A DNA stretch of 64,000 nt from Bacteroidota bacterium (GTDB taxonomy: Bacteria > Bacteroidota > Bacteroidia > AKYH767-A > OLB10): NCBI GenBank assembly GCA_016713925.1, contig JADJOH010000008.1, positions 1,054,001 to 1,118,000 of the forward strand, read 5' to 3'. This document shows, in pieces, positions 45,668 to 53,962 of the stretch. Numbering within the stretch: the stretch's first letter is position 1; every line of letters starts with the position of its first letter. Below the pieces are notes generated by a model. The model was given only the letters and a program-made list of their open reading frames with translations, made no database searches and was not told where the DNA came from. Made by a program: the position numbers and the translations under genes.

Positions 45668-48192
45668 TAGATAATTTCCTTTTGCAGTAATCTGTTTACA
45701 TATTTCACATCAATATTCTCCCACACATTTGAAACCTCATTAACTTTCAAAACGATTACACTTCCCAATCCTTCAACCAAAATTTTCTTGTTGATTATTG
45801 AACTGTCTGCAAACTCGTGAATCTGTGCTTTGATTTTGTCAGTGATAAGGTCAGAAGCTTTCATTCTCCAACCTGTCATTTTCCTAATCGCTTCTCTTAC
45901 TGTGTTGATGTTATCATTCAGAAGATTTGAGTTTGTCAAAAGTGCAATACTGATTAAGTCAGCGTTATCATCAGGACCAATTCTGTTTTCGTCTTGTAAC
46001 CAAGTTCTGATAGTAACTTCATGCTTCTTACAATCATTTTTCCGCAAGTCCTCAACTAATATTTTGAAATCATTTCCTATTGAAGCATAGTATTCTTTCA
46101 TAAGATTTTTCCAAAGTTCTGTCCACTGTTTTACAGAAGCTAATTCTTTGGTGTTGATGTTCTTCTCAACTAATTCAACCAAAATATCTCGGTCGGTATT
46201 TATCAATGCAATTACATCACCGGTTTTCAATCCTTCAACTTTTCTCCTGTGAAGATTTGCTTTTGCACCATGTTTTTCAATCAATTCGTTTATGACTAAA
46301 AACTTATGCGATTCGGTTGTGTAAATAAAAAGGTCGCTTTCAAAGACAATCCGTTTTGCTTTGATACTATCAATCATATTTCCCTTCGCTATGTATTTTG
46401 AATACTGTGCGTTGTCAAGTTTGAATTCAAAATCTAAAATGTCAAAGGAGTTTTCAGAAGTGGTTGAAACAACTTCATCACCTGAATACAAATCAGAAAA
46501 ACCTTTTGTTTTTTCTGATTCACCTGCAGAACGAATGCCTTTGCTGTTAATCGTTGCCTTGATGTTCTCACTGTATTGTCTGTTTCTTCTTTGCAATGAA
46601 TTGTAATACCTATTTTCAAACTGGTAGAGCAAAACTGTGAGTTCTGAAAAAAGAAATGAAGATAGAATTCTGTTAATGTTATTTGACTTTGCCCAACCTG
46701 TAAGAATCCCTTTTATTGGTTTGCTTGAAAGTAAACTGTCGTTCACATCAGCTACGGAGATTACTTTCGGTCTGTGTGTGTATGCAGGTTTAGGAAGTGA
46801 ATTATTTAATGCCCTTGCTTCTTCTTCTGTTGGGCAAATGATGTAATCATAATGCGTTGTACTCATTAGCACTTTCAATCTTGTACATTTTTCAGATGGA
46901 TTTGAAGCGAAATTTTTAATTACAGATTTGAGAAGTGAAATACTTTCTTCAATCGGTTTGTGTGAATCGCCTAACCACATTCTGCACCGAAGAAACAAGG
47001 TTTCAATACTGTTGATTTTAGAATTGAAAACTGAAATTTCATTAGCAGTTGGTAAGTGAGAAATTCTTGAAACAAGATTAGTGAGTTGAATAAGAGAAAT
47101 TTTCAGTAAGGTCAGATCATTGTTGGATTCATCTTTCACTATGGAATGAATTTTCTGTGTCGTGGTTTCAAGTTCTGTGTTCTGGCAAATCTCTTTTACA
47201 AGATTGAACGCAAGATATTTTCTCAGCTTCTTGTCAAATGAATGGAAGGGAGAAAGGTTTGCCGTTGTTTCAAGTTGCAAATTCTCTTTTGTGAAATTAA
47301 AAAACTCAAAACCAAAGTTGCCGATAGTTTCAAAACTTTCTATCTCTGATAAATCAGTTATTAAAATTGTCGGAATGCCTTTTACATCAATGTCTGAAAA
47401 GTCAGTTCCTCTTTCCTGAATAGTTGCAAAACCGTCAATGATAATTTTAGAAACAGAAGTTGCTGAAAGCGTTACATACAAAGCAAGAGTTGAAAGGTTA
47501 TTTGAAATGAGTAGCGGACTGTTTATGTCTGCTGCTCCATTTTCATCAATCTTTCCTTCCCGAAAATATTCCGGCAATGAGGCAAGGTTCATTTCAATTT
47601 CTGCAATTGAATCATCATAGGATTTGAATTTGCTTACAAGGCAAATTTTATTCTTGATAAATTCTTTGTTGCCGTAAGCGTCAATATTTAAAAGTTTTTC
47701 TGTCGGCGTAATGTTTCTTGATGGCAAAGCTTCTTTGACTGTTTTGAGAGAAGATAAAACCTTTCTGCTTGCTGGTGCTTTCTGCAACATGATTACATCA
47801 GAGAATCTGATTGTAATTTCTGCGCCGGAAGAATCTTTAGTTCCCTTTGTTTTGAAAGTAACTCCGTTTGATTTTATTCCTCCCCATTCTACTATTGCAA
47901 TGTTGTTTAGAATAAGTTTTTCTCCTGGTTTATATTGTCTGTATGATTCAAAGATTTCTCCTTTGAAATGTGCAAAGTCGTTTTCAATGAGAAATAGAAC
48001 TGTTGGAATAGAAAGCCATTGAGCAGCAAATTCCTTTGAAGGAAAAACTAAACAAAGCTTGTTTGTTGTATTGCTTGCGAAGAAATCCGAAATGAGTTGA
48101 AGCGAATCTTTCAGAGGCAATGGAAGTGAATGAGCTTCATCGTGTTGCCCTGCATAAGAGTATTGCAGTTTCTGAATTAGTCCTTTGTTCAT
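45667..48192 (-). CDS. drmE: DrmE-like protein of class 2 DISARM
   Basis: 841 aa, no membrane segment or recognised catalytic motif by eye. It contains WLSIPTVLFLIE near the N-terminus, PSEKCTRLKVLMSTTHYDYI in the middle, and a C-terminal stretch CKKHEVTIRTWLQDENRIGP, which recalls the DrmE C-terminus (HIVTIRNWLxDExxIGP from memory). Position (after the cytosine methylase, before drmA/drmB) and length also fit class 2 DISARM. The role of DrmE in DISARM is not known. The assignment rests on memory and context and should be tested by profile search. Confidence 0.6.
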   Translation of the reverse strand: MNKGLIQKLQYSYAGQHDEAHSLPLPLKDSLQLISDFFASNTTNKLCLVFPSKEFAAQWLSIPTVLFLIENDFAHFKGEIFESYRQYKPGEKLILNNIAIVEWGGIKSNGVTFKTKGTKDSSGAEITIRFSDVIMLQKAPASRKVLSSLKTVKEALPSRNITPTEKLLNIDAYGNKEFIKNKICLVSKFKSYDDSIAEIEMNLASLPEYFREGKIDENGAADINSPLLISNNLSTLALYVTLSATSVSKIIIDGFATIQERGTDFSDIDVKGIPTILITDLSEIESFETIGNFGFEFFNFTKENLQLETTANLSPFHSFDKKLRKYLAFNLVKEICQNTELETTTQKIHSIVKDESNNDLTLLKISLIQLTNLVSRISHLPTANEISVFNSKINSIETLFLRCRMWLGDSHKPIEESISLLKSVIKNFASNPSEKCTRLKVLMSTTHYDYIICPTEEEARALNNSLPKPAYTHRPKVISVADVNDSLLSSKPIKGILTGWAKSNNINRILSSFLFSELTVLLYQFENRYYNSLQRRNRQYSENIKATINSKGIRSAGESEKTKGFSDLYSGDEVVSTTSENSFDILDFEFKLDNAQYSKYIAKGNMIDSIKAKRIVFESDLFIYTTESHKFLVINELIEKHGAKANLHRRKVEGLKTGDVIALINTDRDILVELVEKNINTKELASVKQWTELWKNLMKEYYASIGNDFKILVEDLRKNDCKKHEVTIRTWLQDENRIGPDDNADLISIALLTNSNLLNDNINTVREAIRKMTGWRMKASDLITDKIKAQIHEFADSSIINKKILVEGLGSVIVLKVNEVSNVWENIDVKYVNRLLQKEII

Positions 48193-48215
48193 CGTTGTTC
48201 ACTTTAAAAGTGGGT

Positions 48216-49457
48216 TTAGCCATTTAGTAATAGTTCCTTTATTGATGTTGCAATTTTTTCAGCCATCAATGGCGGAACTGCATTTCCAATTTGTTTGAAT
48301 GCTGCTGTTCTTCCACCTTCAAAAAAATAATCATCAGGGAACGATTGAATTCTTGCTGCTTCACGAACGGAAATTGAACGAACTTGTTTCTTGTCTGGAT
48401 AAATGTAATAGTGTCCGTCCTTCGCAATGTGAGCAACTACAGTATGAGAGTGACCAGTTGGGTCAACTACTTTATAACGGTCAAGAAATGCTAAAACATT
48501 TTTATGGGTTTGTAATCGATATGGTAGTTCGTCATATTTCAACCGTTGCTTTCCATTCAACCATTTATCAATTGCGATGCAATAAATTTCCAAATCTCTT
48601 TCGTTGTGTTGTCTTGTAATGTGTTGCGTAACGAAGTCAACTCCATTTCTCGTTCCTGTTTTTTTAAGATATTCGTTAATTGGTTTTGTGTAATTCGCAA
48701 TATGTAATTCTTCTCCTGGTTTTAATTTCGGCAAGTCGAAGAATAAATCTTTTTTTGTCTCCCAGTTATTTACTACTGTTTCAAGTTCTGGAAAATTGAA
48801 TTTCTTTTTTCCTTTATGTCCGATAATGATAACTCTTCTTCTTTTTTGCAGCACTCCATATTCCTCTGCATTCAAGACGGTAGGCTTTGCAACTGAATAA
48901 CCAATTGATTCAAAAAGTTGCATCATTTCGTTTAGATATTTTTTGTTTCCGGCTGTGAGTATTCCTAAAACATTTTCAAACACAAAATATTTCGGTTTGT
49001 AACGAATGAGAAATTCAGCATAGTAGCGAAACAAAAAATTTCTTTTATCGCCTTCCATTCTGTTCGGGTCTCGGCTTCTGCCTACAAGTGAATAGGCCTG
49101 ACAAGGCGGGCCTCCAATAATTACATCAACTTTTTTTAAATCAAGTTGCAAGTCAATTTTTGCGAAAATATTTTCAATGCTCTTTTCAGTGATTTCCTCA
49201 TTGATGACTGATTCAAGTAATTCTTGTGGAATGGAATTCCACAATTCATTTCTTGAAATTTCTTGTTTCAAATAAGCGAAATACTGATTGAGTTTTTTCT
49301 TCTGCTGAAAATGATGAAACGCAACTCTTGTCCGTAAAGTGTCGGATGCTTCTGTACTCATCTCAACATGAGCAATTGGCTCAAAATTCTCTCGGATAAA
49401 TCCTTCAGAAAGACCACCTGCTCCCGCAAAAAGATCTATATATGTGAGTTTACTCAT
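48216..49457 (-). CDS. DNA cytosine-5 methyltransferase, DrmMII-like
   Basis: 413 aa. Motif I YIDLFAGAGGLSEGF, catalytic PPC motif GGPPCQAYSLVG (Cys119), ENVLGIL (motif VI), EYGVLQKRRRVIIIG (motif VIII) and QIGNAVPPLMAEKI (motif X) are all present. Class 2 DISARM uses such a 5mC methylase to mark self DNA. It is followed by a 23-base gap and the drmE-like gene and preceded by vsr; the order is typical of a methylation-guided defence operon. Recognition sequence is unknown. Confidence 0.9.
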   Translation of the reverse strand: MSKLTYIDLFAGAGGLSEGFIRENFEPIAHVEMSTEASDTLRTRVAFHHFQQKKKLNQYFAYLKQEISRNELWNSIPQELLESVINEEITEKSIENIFAKIDLQLDLKKVDVIIGGPPCQAYSLVGRSRDPNRMEGDKRNFLFRYYAEFLIRYKPKYFVFENVLGILTAGNKKYLNEMMQLFESIGYSVAKPTVLNAEEYGVLQKRRRVIIIGHKGKKKFNFPELETVVNNWETKKDLFFDLPKLKPGEELHIANYTKPINEYLKKTGTRNGVDFVTQHITRQHNERDLEIYCIAIDKWLNGKQRLKYDELPYRLQTHKNVLAFLDRYKVVDPTGHSHTVVAHIAKDGHYYIYPDKKQVRSISVREAARIQSFPDDYFFEGGRTAAFKQIGNAVPPLMAEKIATSIKELLLNG

Positions 49458-49459
49458 AC

Positions 49460-49891
49460 TTATATATCTAATGATAATTTGTTAAATCGTGTCAATATTT
49501 TATTCAAAGTACTCTTTTGTTTTAATTTCTTAAGTTCACATTCAAAGATGGTAAATGCTTTCCAACCCAATTTCTTCAATTTGGCAAAGTTTTTCAGGTC
49601 ATTAGCCTTGTTTTTATTAATTTTCTTTAAACACCAGTCTGTCCTTGTTTTAGGTATAACAAAATACTTGCAATTGTCATGTCCATGCCAAAAGCAGCCA
49701 TGAACGAACAGAACTGTTTTAAATTTAGGGAAAACCAAGTCTGGTTTTCCCGGCAGTTTATTGTCGTGTAATCTGTATCGCAAGCCGCTTGAATGTAGAA
49801 ATTTTCTTATTACTAGCTCTGGTTTTGTGTCCTTGCTCCTAATCTGGCTCATGTTAAAACTTCTTGTCAGCTTATCGTGAACATCTGCCAT
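49460..49891 (-). CDS. vsr: Very-short-patch mismatch endonuclease (Vsr)
   Basis: 143 aa. The Vsr core MSQIRSKDTKPELVIRKFLH, LPGKPDLVFPKFKTVLFVHG (catalytic Asp51) and CFWHGH (His69-71) is intact. Vsr repairs T:G mismatches arising by deamination of 5-methylcytosine, which explains its place directly next to a cytosine methylase. It is the first gene of the minus-strand defence operon. Confidence 0.92.
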   Translation of the reverse strand: MADVHDKLTRSFNMSQIRSKDTKPELVIRKFLHSSGLRYRLHDNKLPGKPDLVFPKFKTVLFVHGCFWHGHDNCKYFVIPKTRTDWCLKKINKNKANDLKNFAKLKKLGWKAFTIFECELKKLKQKSTLNKILTRFNKLSLDI

Positions 49892-50073
49892 GGTTCGAAG
49901 TTATTAAAGCATTAATGAAGAGGCTCTTATTAGAGTTTATTAGGTTGTATGTAACTTGAATTGAACTCAAAAATAGGGATTGTAGTGATGCGGACGTAAA
50001 GTTTTTTAAAGACTATAAGAATCCCCTCTGTTAATCCCCTACGACAATCCCCCTCCTCCCAATCCTCCCCCCC

Positions 50074-50352
50074 ATTCAATTCCACGATGTAATAGGTCAG
50101 CAGGCCGTTAAAGTAAGACTCCTTACCAGTAGTCGTGAGGGGCGGGTGAGTCATGCCTTGTTGTTTTTTGGGTAGCCCGGTTCAGCTGTCTTATCACTGC
50201 AGCAGGCCTTTACCCAGTTTCTGAATTGTGATTCCCCACTGGAGCACGATAGCTGCGGTCGCGAGGTTTCGCGATAGCTCCTGTAAGCGGGCAGCGAAGA
50301 GGATGCATGCCGATTTTTACTTTGTGTATATTTCCGGCGGCAGGGTATTTCA
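50074..50352 (+). pseudogene. Degenerate copy B of the holB 5' end
   Basis: Aligns with the first 270 or so bases of holB (52753 onward): ATTCAATTCCACGATGTAAT, AGGTCAGCAGGCCGTTAAAG, CCAGTAGTCGTGAGGGGCG, CAGTTTCTGAATTGTGA and TGTAAGCGGGCAGCGAAGA. The start codon has become ATT. An insertion like GGTCGCGAGGTTTCGCGATAG occurs near 50260. It cannot be expressed. Together with copy A it brackets the restriction-modification genes. Confidence 0.8.
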
Positions 50353-50571
50353 ACTGTTTCCTTCCAAAGTGATGCAATCGCGAAGCCCGATTCACCGATT
50401 TACCTAGCGGGTGCCAGTTTTGAAGATGTGAAATGTTATGATGGGTTGGATAATTGAAGCTGTATTCAGGGAATAGTGCGTTTAAAAGAAAACACGGATT
50501 TAATGAATTGGCGGATTTTTGCAGACTTGTGCAACGGCTACCTGTGTTAAGTGCTGTTGCGCTCCCTCTCG

Positions 50572-51329
50572 TCAAGGATTTCTTATCTTTTGAGTGACTG
50601 TCACCCAAGATTTGTCGAACCCAAGTGCTTTTAAAATTTGGTCTTTGTCAAGCGTTTTTGGCTTCTTGATTTTGATTACTAAACATTTTTCTGGAACGTC
50701 TTCAACAATTGTAAACTGTGAACCGTGCGGTTGCCAAGTAAAACAATGTTCTCCTGCCTTTTTGTTTGATCCAACAAGGTTATTATTCTTGTTCCATTCC
50801 CAATTGTATAGTTCGTAGTCATATCGAATGGTTTCAAACTCAAACACAACAACTTCGGAAAGGTCGTTTGACTTCACCATAACTACCGTTCTTAAATGTT
50901 TATATTTTTCTCTGATTGCTGAAACTCGCTCGTTCCAAATTTCAAGAACAAGTTTGCCGATTAAAGTCGGGTCTGCTTTTGGTCGCTACGCTCGCCAAAT
51001 GAATAGTTCGGGGAATTTCGTCCTGAAATTAGTCTTACTTGTTTTTGGGTTGATGGCTTTGTAGCTTTTACAGTCTTTGCACCCCAAGCGGTGTTGCCCA
51101 ATACAACATCGTCAAGCCCAACATTTGAAGGTTTCCAGTCAGCACCAATGCAAGTTGCAAAAATGCTTTCCCATTCAGTGCCTTCAAGTTCGGGTTTACC
51201 TTTTGAAGCCAATAAATAAATTAACTCTTTGCCAAGCAAAAAGGGAAAGTCCTTCGGGAATTCGTTTAACGGAAAAGCCGAAACAGACTTGCTTACTGTT
51301 CGTAATTTTGGTAATTTATTGTTCTCCAT
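50572..51329 (-). pseudogene. Type II restriction endonuclease (putative), broken by frameshift
   Basis: Two frames form one protein: from 51329, KDFPFLLGKELIYLLASKGK, GLDDVVLGNTAWGAKTVKAT (a D...xAK nuclease-like site) and QVRLISGRNSPNYSFG; then from about 50990, ADPTLIGKLVLEIWNERVSA and the rest to 50572 (FTWQPHGSQFTIVEDVPEKC). Excising the 11 bases CGAGCGTAGCG at about 50983-50993 would join them as YSFGPKADPTLIG. It overlaps the methylase end by 14 bases. The family is assigned from the motif and neighbour; recognition sequence unknown. Confidence 0.65.
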
Positions 51330-52293
51330 ATCTGACTTCATATTCTCTTAAAACCGAAGTTATATCTATAGAGTTTGCTACAAACGGTAATAGTTTTAAA
51401 ATAACTGCCTTTACTAAATTCACTGGAACTGCATTTCCAGCTCGCCTTCTTGCTTGCCCGTCCGCAACTACAATTTTATAACTGTCGGGAAAACCCTGTA
51501 AGCGGAACAATTCTCTTGGCGTTAATCGTCTTTCTCCGTTTACAAGTAAATAGTTGTATGATGCTCCTGCACGCAATGCACAGGAATATGGATAAGAACA
51601 AATATTGCCTGCTTTGTTTTCGTGCCAAATAGAAAGTTTGTAAGCTGACTTGTGAGTTTCTTTACGTTTTTGCGCAATATATTCAGATGCGTAATGCTTC
51701 TTGTCAACTTTTTTTTCAAGAATTTCTGAAAGCGGCTTGAATGGTCTAACTGGTGAAGGAAAACTGAACATGATTGGCTCTCTGTGCCCAACGATAATAA
51801 CACGTTCACGTTTTTGAGGAAGTCCGTAGTCAAGTGCATTTAGTACTGCAAATTTTATGGTGTATCCTAAATCTTTTTCTAAAGTCTTGATAATAGTTTT
51901 AAGCGTTTTACCACCGTTATGTCCAACAAGTTGTTTGACATTTTCAAGCACAAAAGCCTTTGGCTTTTTGTGTTTTATTATTCTTGCAATGTCAAAAAAC
52001 AAGGTTCCCCTGATGTCATTAAACCCTTGCATTTGTCCGATGATGCTGAATGGTTGGCAAGGAAAGCCTGCAAATAAAATGTCGTGGTCGGGAATATCTT
52101 TTTCGTCAACTTTTGTGATGTCACCTGTAGGTCTATGTCCAAAGTTGGCTTCATAGCTGTCTTGGCAATATTTGTCAATGTCCGATGAGAAAACACATTC
52201 AGGGATGAGGTCGTTTTCTATGCAGGCTTGGTCCATCGCTGTCCGAAAACCACCGATGCCACAAAAAAGGTCTATAAATTTTATTCTTTCCAT
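51316..52293 (-). CDS. DNA cytosine-5 methyltransferase of an R-M system
   Basis: 325 aa from the ATG at 52293 (MERIKFIDLF). Motif I FIDLFCGIGGF, catalytic FPCQPFSIIG (Cys79), ENVKQLVG, ALDYGLPQKRERVIIVG and AGNAVPVNLV are all present. The target recognition region lies around residues 190-270. It precedes and overlaps the putative endonuclease gene. With the endonuclease broken it may act as a solitary methylase. The open frame extends to 52356 but the extra residues are not conserved in type. Confidence 0.92.
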   Translation of the reverse strand: MERIKFIDLFCGIGGFRTAMDQACIENDLIPECVFSSDIDKYCQDSYEANFGHRPTGDITKVDEKDIPDHDILFAGFPCQPFSIIGQMQGFNDIRGTLFFDIARIIKHKKPKAFVLENVKQLVGHNGGKTLKTIIKTLEKDLGYTIKFAVLNALDYGLPQKRERVIIVGHREPIMFSFPSPVRPFKPLSEILEKKVDKKHYASEYIAQKRKETHKSAYKLSIWHENKAGNICSYPYSCALRAGASYNYLLVNGERRLTPRELFRLQGFPDSYKIVVADGQARRRAGNAVPVNLVKAVILKLLPFVANSIDITSVLREYEVRYGEQ

Positions 52294-52503
52294 TGTCATG
52301 GATGTTAGATGGTCAAAGTTAATATTTTGGCCTATATGGTTTTCGTTTTGTGTCAAAAGTTATCCAGACTGTCTGTTGATGTAGGGTTTTCCTGCAATTT
52401 CGCCTAACATTCACTTACTTGCAGCAATGCCCTCCTCGCTCTGTCCCTCGTACTCGCTCTGTTCCTCGCTCTGTTCCCCCCTCCTCCCAATCCTTCCCCC
52501 CCC

Positions 52504-52624
52504 ATACAATTCCGCGAAGTGATCGGTCAGCAGGCCGTTAAAGAAAGACTCCTCACCAGTAGCCGTGAGGGGCGGGTGAGTCATTCTCTTCTGTTTTTTG
52601 GTCAGCCCGGGTCGGGGGTGTTGC
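52504..52624 (+). pseudogene. Copy A of the holB 5' end
   Basis: ATACAATTCCGCGAAGTGAT then CGGTCAGCAGGCCGTTAAAG and CTCCTCACCAGTAGCCGTGA align almost base for base with holB 52753-52873, then stop at TTGC. The ATG is ATA, so it is not translated. It lies just before intact holB and just after the methylase promoter region, as the inner boundary of the inserted R-M cassette. Confidence 0.85.
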
Positions 52625-52752
52625 ACTTTAACCGGTTTTCTCGCAGTTTCTAGCCCTCTCCCTCGTTACCCTTCCTCCCCCTCCTCCAATCTCGTCAATT
52701 GACGAGAGTTCCTCCCCCCCCCATTCCCCCTCACTTCCCTATCTTTGCCCCC

Positions 52753-53895
52753 ATGCAATTCCGCGATGTGATCGGTCAGCAGGCCGTTAAAGAAAGACTC
52801 CTCACCAGTAGTCGTGAGGGGCGTGTGAGTCATGCTCTTCTGTTTTTTGGTCAGCCCGGCTCGGGAGTATTGCCGCTGGCACAGGCCTTTGGGCAGTTTC
52901 TGAATTGTGAATCTCCCCTGGAAGATGATAGTTGCGGAGTTTGCGGTTCCTGTAAGCGGGCGGCGAAGATGGTGCATCCCGATATTCATTTCGTGTATCC
53001 GATTGTGACGGGCGGTGGAATTCAAAAGCCGAAGAGTATGGATTATATCGCGCAGTGGCGGGAGCTGTTGCTGGCCAATCCCTACGCGAACCTGAATGAG
53101 TGGGTGGACTATATCATGGTGGGCGACTCGAAGTCGAAGCAGGGTTTTATTCCGGCAGAGGAGGCGCAGGAGATTGTGCACAAGATTAATCTGAAGGCCT
53201 TCGAGGGAAAGTATAAGGTGATTATCATCTGGATGCCCGAGAAAATGAATACGGTCTGTGCGAATAAATTGTTGAAGAGCTTCGAAGAACCTCCTGCCGA
53301 TACCGTTTTCATCCTCGCCTCCGAAGCCCGCGATCAATTGCTGGTGACGATTCAGAGCCGGATGCAGTTGGTAAAGTTGTCGCGCTTGCAGGAAGAAGAG
53401 GTCGTGGCCGGACTGCAAAGTCAGTTTGATTTTCCGGAACCCGAGGCCTATGATATTGCCCGGCTTTCGGAAGGGGATTATAACCTGGCGCTGGAAATTG
53501 CCGGAAGGGAAAAGGGTGCCGGGAGTCATGAAGAAGCGTTCCTGAATTGGATGCGTCTCTGTTTCAATCCGTTGAAAGTGATGGACAAACTCCTCGCCTG
53601 GGTAGATGGGATGGCGGCGGAAACGCGCGAAGAACAGAAGCAGTTTCTGGCGGCGAGTCTGCAGGTTATCAGGGAATGTATGTTAGTAAATGTCAGCGAA
53701 GGTCCGCTGGTGCGGCTCGAGGAAACGCAACGGGCTGCTCTTCAAAAGTTTATACCGTTTATCAACCTGAATAATGTGGATCTTTTTTCCGAGGCTTTGA
53801 GTGAGGCGTCGTATCATTTGGAAAGGAATGCCTATGCAAAGATCTTATTCTTAGATTTGTCGTTGAAGGTCAGTCGGATTCTTCAGATAAAATGA
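52753..53895 (+). CDS. holB: DNA polymerase III subunit delta-prime
   Basis: 380 aa from the ATG at 52753 (MQFRDVIGQQAVKERLL). This clamp-loader subunit has the RFC-like AAA+ fold. The P-loop is degenerate (FFGQPGSGVLPLAQ, no Lys), a normal feature of delta-prime. A zinc group CGVCGSCKRAAKMVHPD and the stretch LLKSFEEPPADTVFILAS (SRC-like region nearby) fit. The upstream open frame beginning at 52699 is the C-rich tract and is rejected. Two decayed copies of its 5' end lie just upstream. It is followed by ricT, as in relatives. Confidence 0.93.
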   Translation: MQFRDVIGQQAVKERLLTSSREGRVSHALLFFGQPGSGVLPLAQAFGQFLNCESPLEDDSCGVCGSCKRAAKMVHPDIHFVYPIVTGGGIQKPKSMDYIAQWRELLLANPYANLNEWVDYIMVGDSKSKQGFIPAEEAQEIVHKINLKAFEGKYKVIIIWMPEKMNTVCANKLLKSFEEPPADTVFILASEARDQLLVTIQSRMQLVKLSRLQEEEVVAGLQSQFDFPEPEAYDIARLSEGDYNLALEIAGREKGAGSHEEAFLNWMRLCFNPLKVMDKLLAWVDGMAAETREEQKQFLAASLQVIRECMLVNVSEGPLVRLEETQRAALQKFIPFINLNNVDLFSEALSEASYHLERNAYAKILFLDLSLKVSRILQIK

Positions 53896-53962
53896 TTACC
53901 CGGTCCGGATTCGGATCGTCTCTATATATGCCAAATGGCAATGAACATAAAAAAAGCAATCT

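Noticed and set aside
52699..52752. Longer holB start (MTRVPPPPIPPH)
   Set aside because: Translates the C-rich tract; conserved protein begins at MQFRDVIGQQ.
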